In this document: one piece after another, positions 24,707 to 32,952 of the stretch
Layout: every line of letters begins with the position of its first letter
How positions within the stretch are numbered: the first letter of the stretch is position 1
Assembly: GCA_009774465.1 (NCBI GenBank)
Contig: VSNT01000010.1
Location: forward strand, 1 to 47,126
DNA: 47,126 nucleotides
Direction: 5' to 3'
Origin: Lachnospiraceae bacterium
Lineage (GTDB): Bacteria; Bacillota_A; Clostridia; Lachnospirales; Lachnospiraceae
Notes under the pieces: generated by a model
What the model saw: the letters and a program-made list of their open reading frames with translations, nothing else
Databases searched by the model: none
Told to the model about the DNA's origin: nothing
Program-made: the position numbers and the translations under genes

Positions 24707-26713
24707 TTAATCCAATTCCGTCAATCCGGTATACAGCTCATAATATCTTCCTTTTTGCTTAAGCAGGTCATCATGATCGCCCCGTTCTATAATTTCTCCG
24801 TTTTCCAGCACCATGATAGCATTGGCATTCCTTACGGTGGAAAGTCTGTGTGCAATCACCAGCGTGGTTCTTGTAGCCATCAGGCGGTCCATTCCTCTTT
24901 CGATATGTTTCTCTGTCCGGGTATCCACGGAGCTGGTTGCCTCATCCAGAATCAGGACAGGGGCCTTTGAAATTGCCGCCCTGGCAATGTTAATAAGCTG
25001 TCTTTGTCCCTGGCTTAAGTTGGCGCCATCTCCCTCCAACATGGTATCATAGCCATGTTCCAGCCGCATAATAAAGGAATGGGCGCTGGCTGTTCTTGCT
25101 GCCTGTTCCACTTCTTCATCTGTGGCATCCAGCCTGCCATAGCGGATATTTTCGCGCACTGTTCCTGTAAACAAATGGGTATCCTGCAGCACCATTGCAA
25201 TATTTTTTCTTAAAGAATCTCTGGAAAGCTCTGTAACAGGAATACCATCAATAGTAATCACGCCTTCATCAATATCATAAAACCGGTTGATCAGATTGGT
25301 AATCGTTGTTTTTCCTGCACCGGTAGAACCTACAAATGCAATTTTCTGTCCCGGTTTTGCATAAAGGGAAACCTTCTTTAAAATAGTTTTCTCAGGGGTA
25401 TAGCCAAAGGTTACATCCTTAAGGGTTACTGCCCCCTTCATTTCCTTATAATAATAACGTTCATCCTGTCTTACTACATCTTCCATAAATCCTTCTGATT
25501 TTGCAAGGGGATTTTCTTTTGGAATCACGTAATAGTTTTTGTCCTGCTCTGCTTCTATGCCCACTGCAAGTTCCTGATCCGGCGTCTCAGGCGCTTCATC
25601 CATCACTGCAAAAACTCTCTCCGCTCCGGCCAGTGCGGAAAAAATTGTGTTTACCTGCATTGCCACTTCATTGATGGGACGGGAGAACTGTCTGGAATAA
25701 TTGACAAACACAGTAAATCCACCCACGTCAAATCCACGCATCACACACAAAATCCCGCCTACACATGCGGTAAGTGAGTAGCTCACCTGACTTAATCCGT
25801 TCATGATCGGCCCCATAATTCCTCCAAAGAACTGGGCCCTGATCAGTTTCCCTTTTAAATCCGTGTTTAAATATTCAAATTCTTCCCTTGATTCCTCTTC
25901 ATGATTAAATACCTTGACCACCTTTTGTCCGGTAACCGTTTCTTCAATATAACCGTTTAAGGTTCCAATTGCCGCCTGCTGCGCACTGTAATACCTGCGG
26001 CTTTTTTTGCCTACAAACTGTACAGCCTTAAGCATCAAAGGTATCATCACAATGGTAACCAGCGTCAGCCATACATTGGTATACAGCATCAGCGCAAAAG
26101 TTCCTACTATATTAATGGTTCCTGATATCAACTGAACCACAGTATTATTCAGCATTTCTCCTACTGCATCCACATCATTGGTAAACCGGCTCATCATATC
26201 CCCATTGTTGTGAGTATCATAATACTTCACCGGAAGCTGCTGCAGCTTCCCGAACAGATCATTTCTCAGCTTGCAGATTGCTCCCTGTGATATGGTAATC
26301 ATAATTCTCTGCTGAAGGTATTGTGCCAAAATGCCAATTAAGTAAATTCCCAGCATGGTCAGAATTCCTTTAAGCAAAAAAGACGTACTCCCATTTTCTG
26401 AGGTAAGCCCGTTTATGACAGGCCGCAGCACATATGAGCCGGCAAGATTTGCAATGGTTCCGCCAATGACGCAGAAAGCTACAATCATAAGTTTCCATTT
26501 GTCCTGAGAAATGTAGGAAAACAGTCTGCCAACTGTCTTTTTCACATTCTTTGGCTTTCCCCCGGCCATCCCTTTTCGTCCATGACCGCCATGAGGTCCT
26601 CCATGCGGTCCCTTCGGCCTGCCTCCCATTCCTGCTGCCATCACCACATCTTCCTTGGGATTTAACCTGCTTTCATACTTTTTCTGTAAATATTCCAGTT
26701 TTTCCTGTCTCAT
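24707..26713 (-). CDS. ABC exporter subunit (TMD-NBD), catalytic half
   Basis: Half-transporter of a heterodimeric multidrug/lipid-type exporter, 668 residues: six-helix TMD (about 75-370) and C-terminal NBD. Catalytic elements are intact: Walker A GSTGAGKTT, Walker B VLILDEATSSVD with catalytic Glu, and H-loop IAHRLSTV. The signature is LSQGQ instead of LSGGQ, so it contributes to the degenerate ATP site. The N-terminus has an unusual Gly/His-rich stretch at about 28-52 (GGPHGGHG), possibly metal-binding. A roughly 50-residue insert precedes the NBD. It overlaps the partner gene by 4 nt (ATGA). Confidence 0.95.
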   Translation of the reverse strand: MRQEKLEYLQKKYESRLNPKEDVVMAAGMGGRPKGPHGGPHGGHGRKGMAGGKPKNVKKTVGRLFSYISQDKWKLMIVAFCVIGGTIANLAGSYVLRPVINGLTSENGSTSFLLKGILTMLGIYLIGILAQYLQQRIMITISQGAICKLRNDLFGKLQQLPVKYYDTHNNGDMMSRFTNDVDAVGEMLNNTVVQLISGTINIVGTFALMLYTNVWLTLVTIVMIPLMLKAVQFVGKKSRRYYSAQQAAIGTLNGYIEETVTGQKVVKVFNHEEESREEFEYLNTDLKGKLIRAQFFGGIMGPIMNGLSQVSYSLTACVGGILCVMRGFDVGGFTVFVNYSRQFSRPINEVAMQVNTIFSALAGAERVFAVMDEAPETPDQELAVGIEAEQDKNYYVIPKENPLAKSEGFMEDVVRQDERYYYKEMKGAVTLKDVTFGYTPEKTILKKVSLYAKPGQKIAFVGSTGAGKTTITNLINRFYDIDEGVITIDGIPVTELSRDSLRKNIAMVLQDTHLFTGTVRENIRYGRLDATDEEVEQAARTASAHSFIMRLEHGYDTMLEGDGANLSQGQRQLINIARAAISKAPVLILDEATSSVDTRTEKHIERGMDRLMATRTTLVIAHRLSTVRNANAIMVLENGEIIERGDHDDLLKQKGRYYELYTGLTELD

Positions 26714-28446
26714 GACGCGCTCACCTCCCTGTCCATCTGCGAGTAATAGATTTCCTGATACTGCTCACATTCACTAAGAAGCTGCTCATGGCTGCCATTT
26801 CCCACAATTTTTCCTTCATCCAGCACCAGAATCCGGTCTGCCTCCATCACAGAAGAAATTCTCTGGGCAATAATAATCTTTGTGGTATCCTTTAAGGTAC
26901 TTCCAAAGCTTTCTCTGATCTTTGCCTCTGTAGCAGTGTCTACCGCACTGGTGGAATCATCCAGAATCAGAATTTTCGGTTTCTTTAAAAGAGCTCTGGC
27001 AATACAAAGCCGCTGCTTTTGTCCACCGGACACATTCACGCCGCCCTGCCCTAATTCCGTCCGATATCCTTCCGTAAAGGAGCTGATAAAAGCATCCGCC
27101 TGAGCCGCCCCGGCTGCCTGTAAAATCTCTTCCTTTGTGGCATCTGCATTTCCCCACATAAGATTTTCTGCAATAGAGCCGGAAAAAAGGACATTTTTCT
27201 GCAGAACCATGCCTACCCCGTCCCGCAGATTTTTCAGGGAATAATCCTTTACATCCACACCATCTACTAAAACCTGCCCCTCATCCACATCATAAAGCCG
27301 GGGAATCATCTGAACCAGCGTGGTCTTTCCACAGCCGGTAGAACCAATGATGCCAAGCACCTGGCCGCTTTCTACCCGGAAGGTAATGTGGGAAAGAACT
27401 GCTTCCTGATTGTCCTTATAGTATCTGAAAGATACATCCTTAAATTCTACTCTGCCGCTTTCCACTTTTTTCTCAGGCAGGGAACAATTTTCGTCTGTCA
27501 GATTAATCTCTGCATCAAGCACTTCTGTAATACGACGGAGCGAAGCCAATGCCCTTGAACTCTGCAAAAGAATCATTGCAAGTATCATTAAAGACATAAG
27601 AATCTGTACAATGTAAGTAGTAAAAGCTGTCAAATCTCCTACCGGCATGGTGCCTGCAAGAATCTGCTTCCCGCCAAACCATACCACCCCCAGCGTAGTT
27701 GCATTCATCATAAACATCATAATTGGCATATTTAAGATAACTACTTTAAAAGCATTTAAGCTGGACTGCTTTAATTCCTCATTGGAAGTGGCAAACCGTT
27801 CCTTTTCATGCTCTTCCCTTACAAAAGATTTGATTACACGTACATTGGTCAGTACTTCCTGGATGTTGGAATTAAGAGCATCCAGCTTTTTCTGCATGAT
27901 TTCGAACCTAGGAAAAGCTGTCTTTATTACAATTACAATAAGTAAAACCAAAACAGGAATTACCACCAGTACCACCAAAGCAAGCTGATAATTCATCATA
28001 AACGCCATAAAAAGCGCGCCAATCAACATCCCAGGTGCACGAAGCATCCCGCGAAGAATCATATTAATCATATTCTGTACCTGGGTAATATCATTGGTCA
28101 GTCTGGTTACCAATGAACCTGTACTGAACTGGTCTAAATTTGCAAAAGAAAATTTCTGTACCTGATCAAACACATCACTTCTTAAATCGGATGAAAAGCT
28201 GATAGATGCTTTAGCTGCAAAATAGGCGCCGCCGATTCCCCCTATAATCATAAATGCTGCCACACCCAGCATGGCTCCTCCCATACTTAAAATATAGGGC
28301 ACATCATGATTCGCCGCTCCTATATTAATGATATTTGCCATAAGTTTGGGCAGTACCACTTCACCGATTACCTCAATAATCATTAGAACCGGCCCTAAAA
28401 TAAACGCTGACAAATATGGTTTCATGTACTTCCAATATCTTTTCAT
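26710..28446 (-). CDS. ABC exporter subunit (TMD-NBD), degenerate half
   Basis: Partner half-transporter, 578 residues. Walker A GSTGCGKTT at about 368-376 and signature VSGGQ at about 472-476 are normal, but the Walker B glutamate is Asp497 (ILILDDSTS) and the switch His is Gln528 (IAQRISS). This is the BmrC/LmrC/TM287-like pattern of a non-hydrolysing site. AGGAG lies 9 nt before the ATG. It is first in the operon, about 115 nt downstream of a predicted promoter and behind a terminator-like hairpin. Drug or peptide export is likely; the substrate is unknown. Confidence 0.95.
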   Translation of the reverse strand: MKRYWKYMKPYLSAFILGPVLMIIEVIGEVVLPKLMANIINIGAANHDVPYILSMGGAMLGVAAFMIIGGIGGAYFAAKASISFSSDLRSDVFDQVQKFSFANLDQFSTGSLVTRLTNDITQVQNMINMILRGMLRAPGMLIGALFMAFMMNYQLALVVLVVIPVLVLLIVIVIKTAFPRFEIMQKKLDALNSNIQEVLTNVRVIKSFVREEHEKERFATSNEELKQSSLNAFKVVILNMPIMMFMMNATTLGVVWFGGKQILAGTMPVGDLTAFTTYIVQILMSLMILAMILLQSSRALASLRRITEVLDAEINLTDENCSLPEKKVESGRVEFKDVSFRYYKDNQEAVLSHITFRVESGQVLGIIGSTGCGKTTLVQMIPRLYDVDEGQVLVDGVDVKDYSLKNLRDGVGMVLQKNVLFSGSIAENLMWGNADATKEEILQAAGAAQADAFISSFTEGYRTELGQGGVNVSGGQKQRLCIARALLKKPKILILDDSTSAVDTATEAKIRESFGSTLKDTTKIIIAQRISSVMEADRILVLDEGKIVGNGSHEQLLSECEQYQEIYYSQMDREVSAS

Positions 28447-28476
28447 TGCACGTTTCTCCTTTTGCTGTCTTACAAA

Positions 28477-28524
28477 TTATGTAGTCAAAAACCCCGCGGC
28501 ATTCATCAAATGGAGGCTATACAT
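28477..28524 (-). CDS. Possible 15-codon leader peptide in the exporter attenuator
   Basis: ATG to TAA encodes MYSLHLMNAAGFLTT. It runs through the loop, the 3' arm and the T-run of the hairpin upstream of the exporter genes, so a translating or stalled ribosome would disrupt the hairpin. The AGGCGG before the ATG is too close for a good ribosome site, so translation is uncertain. Confidence 0.25.
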   Translation of the reverse strand: MYSLHLMNAAGFLTT

Positions 28525-28547
28525 CCGCCTGACTGAATGCTCGCGGG
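28487..28547 (-). terminator. Intrinsic terminator/attenuator in the exporter leader
   Basis: CCCGCG-A-GCATTCA pairs with TGAATGC-CGCGGG (13 bp, one bulge), with an inner AGGC/GCCT stem, followed by GTTTTTG. It lies between the predicted promoter and the exporter ATG, so it can abort transcription of the exporter; it may also end traX transcripts. Confidence 0.65.
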
Positions 28548-28567
28548 AATAAATTCCTGCAATTGCC

Positions 28568-28597
28568 ATTATATGCTTTTGCTCAGCAGAATTTCAA
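28568..28597 (-). promoter_or_regulatory. Sigma-A promoter of the ABC exporter operon
   Basis: TTGAAA (28592-28597), 18-nt spacer, TATAAT (28568-28573). The start near 28561 gives a leader of about 115 nt holding the terminator-like hairpin. Confidence 0.7.
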
Positions 28598-28645
28598 CAG
28601 CAAAAATAAAGTTTCATAAAAATAAAATATTATTTTAGAAAGAAT

Positions 28646-29428
28646 TTATAAAATCCAGGTCAGTAAATAGAGCACCAGCAAATGTGCCGGATAAAAGATA
28701 TAAAAGAAATACTTTAATCTGATTCCTCTTTTTCCATTGTACAAAGCAATAAAAACAAAGGCAAAGGGAGCGGTAATTTCCCACAAAAATGCAATACAGC
28801 CGGCAATCATCTGTTCCAGCTTATTCTTGCGGAATAAATACAAAAGTGCAATCGCTATGGTGCCATGCGCGCCATAGTCGCAGTAAATAAGCTCCGCTAA
28901 AACTGAGGCAGCAAGAAAAACTGCTGCCCAGAGCGTCAGTCTGAAAATAAGGTTTTGACACCTTCTTTCTATTTTCTCCATAAGCCAGACCATAACAAGA
29001 CCAATAAACAGAGTAAAAAATACATTTTGATAGTAAGGATAAAATGCTTCCCCGTTTTGAGCCAAATCAAAAGGTATTTCCGAAATCAGCGCAAAGACAA
29101 AAAGCCTGCCTGCGTACTTTAGCCTGTTTTTTGTCTTTTCAAACCCTTCTATTAGTAAGAAGCAATAGATGGGAAATGCCATTCTTCCGATGATTCTCCG
29201 CATCACCTGGTAGGCAAAGTATACCCAGCCTATGGAAGATGCCTGTATCAGCTCCTGCATATACTCAAAAGAAAAATCTGCCACAGAATAAATTCCATTA
29301 TCAACCAGAATGTGTCCCAGCAAAACTGCCGCTGTGTGATCAATCAACATACATGCCACTGCAATGATCTTTAATGTGCTTCCACTTACTCCTGTTTTTC
29401 CCTGAGCCTTATCCATATTTATAGCCAT
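28646..29428 (-). CDS. TraX family membrane protein
   Basis: Polytopic membrane protein with about eight hydrophobic segments and the TraX hallmarks STLKIIAVACMLIDHTAAVL, RIIGRMAFPIYCFLLIEGF and ALISEIPFDLAQ. TraX was named as an F-pilin N-acetyltransferase, but chromosomal homologues in Firmicutes are widespread and of unknown role, probably acylating a surface molecule. The open frame extends to 29512, but a promoter (TTGTCA-17-TATGAT, 29489-29517) lies in that extension, so the start at 29428 (AAAGG just upstream) or 29416 is preferred. No conjugation genes are nearby. Confidence 0.88.
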   Translation of the reverse strand: MAINMDKAQGKTGVSGSTLKIIAVACMLIDHTAAVLLGHILVDNGIYSVADFSFEYMQELIQASSIGWVYFAYQVMRRIIGRMAFPIYCFLLIEGFEKTKNRLKYAGRLFVFALISEIPFDLAQNGEAFYPYYQNVFFTLFIGLVMVWLMEKIERRCQNLIFRLTLWAAVFLAASVLAELIYCDYGAHGTIAIALLYLFRKNKLEQMIAGCIAFLWEITAPFAFVFIALYNGKRGIRLKYFFYIFYPAHLLVLYLLTWIL

Positions 29429-29488
29429 GTTCCTTTCAAAACAACGTCCGCCGCACCGGGGCATCAATAATGCCAATTGATATGTAAT

Positions 29489-29517
29489 ATCATAAATCAA
29501 TTTCAGCAGCATGACAA
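29489..29517 (-). promoter_or_regulatory. Sigma-A promoter of the TraX-like gene
   Basis: TTGTCA (29512-29517), 17-nt spacer, TATGAT (29489-29494). Nested dyads (AATTGAT/ATCAATT and CGCCGCA/TGCGGCG) surround it; the second spans the interval between metY and traX. Confidence 0.55.
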
Positions 29518-29554
29518 GATGCGGCGTCTGTTTTACACGGAAATCAACCTTCTG

Positions 29555-30862
29555 CTATTGCACTGCCCGAAAGGCTTCCTCAAGGTCTTCAATAATATCA
29601 TCAATATTTTCCGTTCCAATGGATAAACGGATTGTGTTGGGTTTAATTCCCTGCTGTGCCAGTTCTTCTTCGCTTAACTGGGAGTGTGTCGTGGATGCCG
29701 GATGAATCACTAAAGATTTCACATCCGCCACATTTGCCAACAGGGAAAATAATTCCAGATTATCAATAAATTCCTTTGCCTTCTTATCGTCACCTTTTAT
29801 TTCAAAAGTAAAAATAGAACCTCCTCCACCAGGAAAATACTTTTTATAAAGCGCCTGCTGGGAAGAATCCTCTGCTACAGAAGGATGGTGTACCTTTTCC
29901 ACCTGTGGGTGCTTCTTTAAATAATCCACCACCTTAAGCGCATTTTCCACATGCCGCTCCACCCGAAGAGACAGTGTTTCAAGCCCCTGCAGGAAGAAAA
30001 AGGCATGAAAAGGCGACAGTGTGGCTCCTGTGTCCCGAAGCAGAATTGCACGTATCTTTGTTACGAAGGCCGCCGCGCCTGCCGCTTTGGTAAAACTGAT
30101 CCCGTGATAGCTGGGATTTGGCTCTGTCAAAGATGGAAATTTTCCGCTTGCCTCCCAGTCAAATCTGCCACTGTCAATAATCACTCCTCCAATGGTTGTT
30201 CCATGTCCTCCAATAAATTTGGTGGCCGAGTGCACCACAATATCCGCTCCATACTCAATAGGACGCACCAGATAAGGCGTAGCAAAGGTATTGTCTATTA
30301 CCAGTGGAATCTGATGTAAATGTGCAATGCCTGCAATTTTTTCTATATCAACTACATCTGAATTGGGATTTCCAAGTGTCTCTATAAATATGGCTTTTGT
30401 GTTATCCTGTATCGCCACTTCCACTTCTTCATAATTGAATGGATTCACAAAAGCAGTTGAAATACCGTACTCCGGCAGCGTATGTGCAAGAAGATTATAG
30501 GTTCCACCATATATGTTCTTTGCTGCCACAATATGATCTCCTGCATGGGCAAGATTCTGGATGGTATAGGAAACTGCCGCTGCTCCGGATGCCACTGCAA
30601 GCGCTGCCACGCCGCCTTCTAAAGCAGCAATCCGCCGCTCAAAAACATCCTGCGTTGGATTGGTCAGTCTTCCATAAATATTTCCGGCATCGCTTAGTCC
30701 AAATCTTGCCGCTGCATGTTCGCTGTTTCTAAATACATAAGATGAAGTCTGGTAAATAGGTACCGCTCTTGCATCTGTTACAGGATCAGCCTGCTCCTGC
30801 CCCACATGAAGCTGTAAGGTTTCAAATTTTAAGTTTCTCTCTGCGTATGATTTTTTACTCAT
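29555..30862 (-). CDS. metY: O-acetylhomoserine sulfhydrylase (aminocarboxypropyltransferase)
   Basis: PLP-dependent enzyme making homocysteine from O-acetylhomoserine and sulfide (or methionine from methanethiol). The 435-residue length and the family signature are typical: IYGRLTNPTQDVFERRIAALEGG, VIDNTFATPYL and HSATKFIGGHGTTIGG with the PLP Lys215. The closing SIGTENIDDIIEDLEEAF is characteristic of MetY/Cys-Met enzymes. The ribosome site is GAGG. An LTTR-type dyad resembling that of metQ lies at -66, so both may be controlled together for methionine/sulfur supply. Confidence 0.95.
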   Translation of the reverse strand: MSKKSYAERNLKFETLQLHVGQEQADPVTDARAVPIYQTSSYVFRNSEHAAARFGLSDAGNIYGRLTNPTQDVFERRIAALEGGVAALAVASGAAAVSYTIQNLAHAGDHIVAAKNIYGGTYNLLAHTLPEYGISTAFVNPFNYEEVEVAIQDNTKAIFIETLGNPNSDVVDIEKIAGIAHLHQIPLVIDNTFATPYLVRPIEYGADIVVHSATKFIGGHGTTIGGVIIDSGRFDWEASGKFPSLTEPNPSYHGISFTKAAGAAAFVTKIRAILLRDTGATLSPFHAFFFLQGLETLSLRVERHVENALKVVDYLKKHPQVEKVHHPSVAEDSSQQALYKKYFPGGGGSIFTFEIKGDDKKAKEFIDNLELFSLLANVADVKSLVIHPASTTHSQLSEEELAQQGIKPNTIRLSIGTENIDDIIEDLEEAFRAVQ

Positions 30863-30922
30863 AATCTCCTCTTTTCTCAGGTTGCCCTGTTTTTACTTTT
30901 CCTATCTGTTTACTATGATATA

Positions 30923-30952
30923 ATCATAAAATATATCTTCTCATATGTCCAA
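30923..30952 (-). promoter_or_regulatory. Sigma-A promoter of metY
   Basis: TTGGAC (30947-30952), 18-nt spacer, TATGAT (30923-30928); predicted start near 30916. Confidence 0.6.
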
Positions 30953-30971
30953 TACAGAAAAGCATATACCG

Positions 30972-30992
30972 GTTATAGATATATCCTATAAC
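30972..30992. promoter_or_regulatory. LTTR-type operator upstream of metY
   Basis: GTTATAG and CTATAAC form a perfect 7-bp dyad with a 7-nt centre, centred near -66 of the predicted metY start. It shares TATAG-N6-CCTATA with the metQ site (24058-24076). It is also about 130 nt upstream of the divergent ECF gene. Confidence 0.65.
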
Positions 30993-31113
30993 TGTGTCAA
31001 TATCCTTCACCAAAACTGGTATGGTAAATAATATTTATTTTGGCACTTTTTCAGAGTCCACGCTTATGTATAATATAATAAAAATAACAATTTGGAAAGA
31101 CAAGAGGTTAATT

Positions 31114-31692
31114 ATGAAAAATCAAGCTGTACAGAAAATTGCAATGACCGGCCTTATGGCGGCTTTATCTTATGTAGTGTTCACCTTTTTACAGATTAAG
31201 ATTCCCCTTCCCGGCGGAGATGCAACTTCCATTCATTTGGGAAATGCAGTCTGTGTGCTGGGTGCTTTGATTCTTGGCGGTTTTTATGGCGGCCTGGGCG
31301 GCGCCATCGGTATGACCATTGGTGATCTGCTTGATCCTGTCTATGTGATCTATGCGCCCAAGACTTTTCTTTTAAAGTTCTGTATTGGTCTGATCACCGG
31401 CCTTGTAGCCCATAAAATTGGAAAGATTACATTGGAAACCGACCGGAAAAAGGTAACTCTCTACTCCAGCCTTGCAGCCGTCAGCGGCCTTTTGTTTAAT
31501 GTAATCTTTGATCCCCTGATTGGCTACTTTTACAAATTAATTATTTTAGGAAAGCCGGCGGCTGAGCTGACGCTTGCATGGAATATTGCTTCTACTTCCA
31601 TCAATGCGGTCACCTCAGCCGTCGTATCAGTAGCTGTTTATCTTGCTCTTCGCCCTGCGTTGAAAAAGGCCGGTTTCTTCTTTACTTTATAG
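31114..31692 (+). CDS. ECF transporter S component
   Basis: Substrate-specific membrane subunit of an energy-coupling-factor importer, about 192 residues with five to six hydrophobic helices. The N-terminus (KIAMTGLMAALSYVVFTFLQIKIP) and the HLGNAVCVLGALILGGFYGGL and GDLLDP motifs are typical. The start at 31114 has AGAGG 6 nt upstream; the 40-codon upstream extension is not protein-like. No T or A components are nearby, so it probably shares a common ECF module. The vitamin or cofactor transported is not recognisable; the shared intergenic region with metY could hint at sulfur- or PLP-related uptake. Confidence 0.87.
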   Translation: MKNQAVQKIAMTGLMAALSYVVFTFLQIKIPLPGGDATSIHLGNAVCVLGALILGGFYGGLGGAIGMTIGDLLDPVYVIYAPKTFLLKFCIGLITGLVAHKIGKITLETDRKKVTLYSSLAAVSGLLFNVIFDPLIGYFYKLIILGKPAAELTLAWNIASTSINAVTSAVVSVAVYLALRPALKKAGFFFTL

Positions 31693-31696
31693 ATTG

Positions 31697-31724
31697 AGGG
31701 AAACGCTGACTAAAATGTTTCCTT
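31697..31724. terminator. Weak hairpin between convergent genes
   Basis: AGGGAAAC pairs with GTTTCCTT (8 bp including one G-U) across 12 nt, between the ECF stop and the end of the opposite-strand small membrane gene. No T-run, so efficiency is doubtful. Confidence 0.3.
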
Positions 31725-31965
31725 AGATAAAGCACAGTTTAAGAGGATTTAATAAAACTCCTACCAGCTTAAAGCAGGCGATTCCCAGCGGTATAAAGAT
31801 CAGTGTGCAGCATAAGACTGCACCGATCATGCCGCAGATTATGGCACAGGGCAGGCATAATGCCAGCTTTAAAACCAGTTTAAGCACTCCCCCCACTAAA
31901 TGAAATGACAATCCAATTACAAGAAATACAATGAAAAATACTGCTAAAACTGTTAATGTAATCAT
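31723..31965 (-). CDS. Small hydrophobic membrane protein
   Basis: 80 residues with two to three hydrophobic segments (about 3-20, 28-50, 52-72) and several Cys (about 37, 44, 52, 53). No family recognised. It follows the DUF4097 gene by 15 nt in the PadR operon, so it is probably a membrane accessory of that envelope system. Confidence 0.7.
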   Translation of the reverse strand: MITLTVLAVFFIVFLVIGLSFHLVGGVLKLVLKLALCLPCAIICGMIGAVLCCTLIFIPLGIACFKLVGVLLNPLKLCFI

Positions 31966-31980
31966 ACAATCCCTCCTTAA

Positions 31981-32952
31981 TTAATCCTGAAAACTGATGT
32001 TAATATTTCCTAAATTACAACTAACTTCAAATTCTTTTGAAGCGTGATTATTCACTCTTTGTTCTCTTCCCATGCCTGAAAACCCTGAGCCGCCTATTTC
32101 CACACTTCCCATATCGCATTCAATATCATAATTAAAAGAATCCTGATTCTCCTGCAACGAAAATTCTATATTGCCCATATCGGCTTCTACTTCCACATTT
32201 CCGGAGGCAGTTCCTTCATAAATCCCTTCCCCCATGCCGACTGTGACAGAAATGTCTTTTGATATCATGTTACTGGCTTCAATTCTCCCTGCTCCCACTT
32301 CTACGGAAAGCTCTTCTGACTCCACCTGATACAGATTTAACTCTCCGGCGCCAATTGATGCATCTATTTCTTTCGCACCGGCACCGGTAACTTCCATAAC
32401 ACCTGCACCTACTTCTATATCAAGCTCTTCAAATACTGTTCCCTTGGGAATCACCAGAGTAATAATATTCTCGGATAAATCTGTTCCAATTGTCTTTATT
32501 CCCTTAAAACCTTCTATATAAAGAGTCCCGTCATTTACCCTGTAGTCACATTCCCCTCTTCCCTGTACATAAATATCCATCATGCCATCAGATGCATCCT
32601 TTTCCTTAAGTACCAGGCTTCCTGCGCCTAATATCAGATTAAGCTCTCTGACTCCGTCTAAGGACTGCTGCGCCTCCCATGCATTTGCTCCCGCGGTATA
32701 ATTGTTAACTGTAAGATCCTTAGGGTTTTCATCACCAAATCGCTGATCCCAGCCACCAATATAGTAAATACCATACCATGCATCTGAAAGTCGATCTGCC
32801 ACCCGATCCAGGCTTTCCATAACTCTTTCATCATTTCTCGCCCAGTAGGTAAAACTTCTTCCTCCCGCAATTGCGCTGATCAGGCACAGTATACAGCCTA
32901 ATGCTGCCAGAATACCTGCTGCCATCAGACTTCCCTTTACAAATTTTTTCAT
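31981..32952 (-). CDS. DUF4097 beta-repeat protein, membrane-anchored
   Basis: One N-terminal membrane segment (about 8-30), then a surface part that becomes a repeated beta-strand domain (DUF4097): about 20-residue units with the recurring pattern (E/D)-(L/I)-x-(V/A)-x-x-G-A/M-G, as in IEVGAGVMEVTGAG, ASIGAGELNLYQ, VEVGAGRIEAS and ADMGNIEFSL. Such repeats build a right-handed beta-helix-like solenoid. It overlaps the DUF1700 gene by 4 nt. Adhesin-like or envelope stress function is often suggested; there is no direct evidence. Confidence 0.88.
   Translation of the reverse strand: MKKFVKGSLMAAGILAALGCILCLISAIAGGRSFTYWARNDERVMESLDRVADRLSDAWYGIYYIGGWDQRFGDENPKDLTVNNYTAGANAWEAQQSLDGVRELNLILGAGSLVLKEKDASDGMMDIYVQGRGECDYRVNDGTLYIEGFKGIKTIGTDLSENIITLVIPKGTVFEELDIEVGAGVMEVTGAGAKEIDASIGAGELNLYQVESEELSVEVGAGRIEASNMISKDISVTVGMGEGIYEGTASGNVEVEADMGNIEFSLQENQDSFNYDIECDMGSVEIGGSGFSGMGREQRVNNHASKEFEVSCNLGNINISFQD

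Noticed and set aside
28646..29428. Conjugative element suggested by the TraX-like gene
   Set aside because: No relaxase, type IV secretion or integrase genes nearby; TraX homologues are common on chromosomes.
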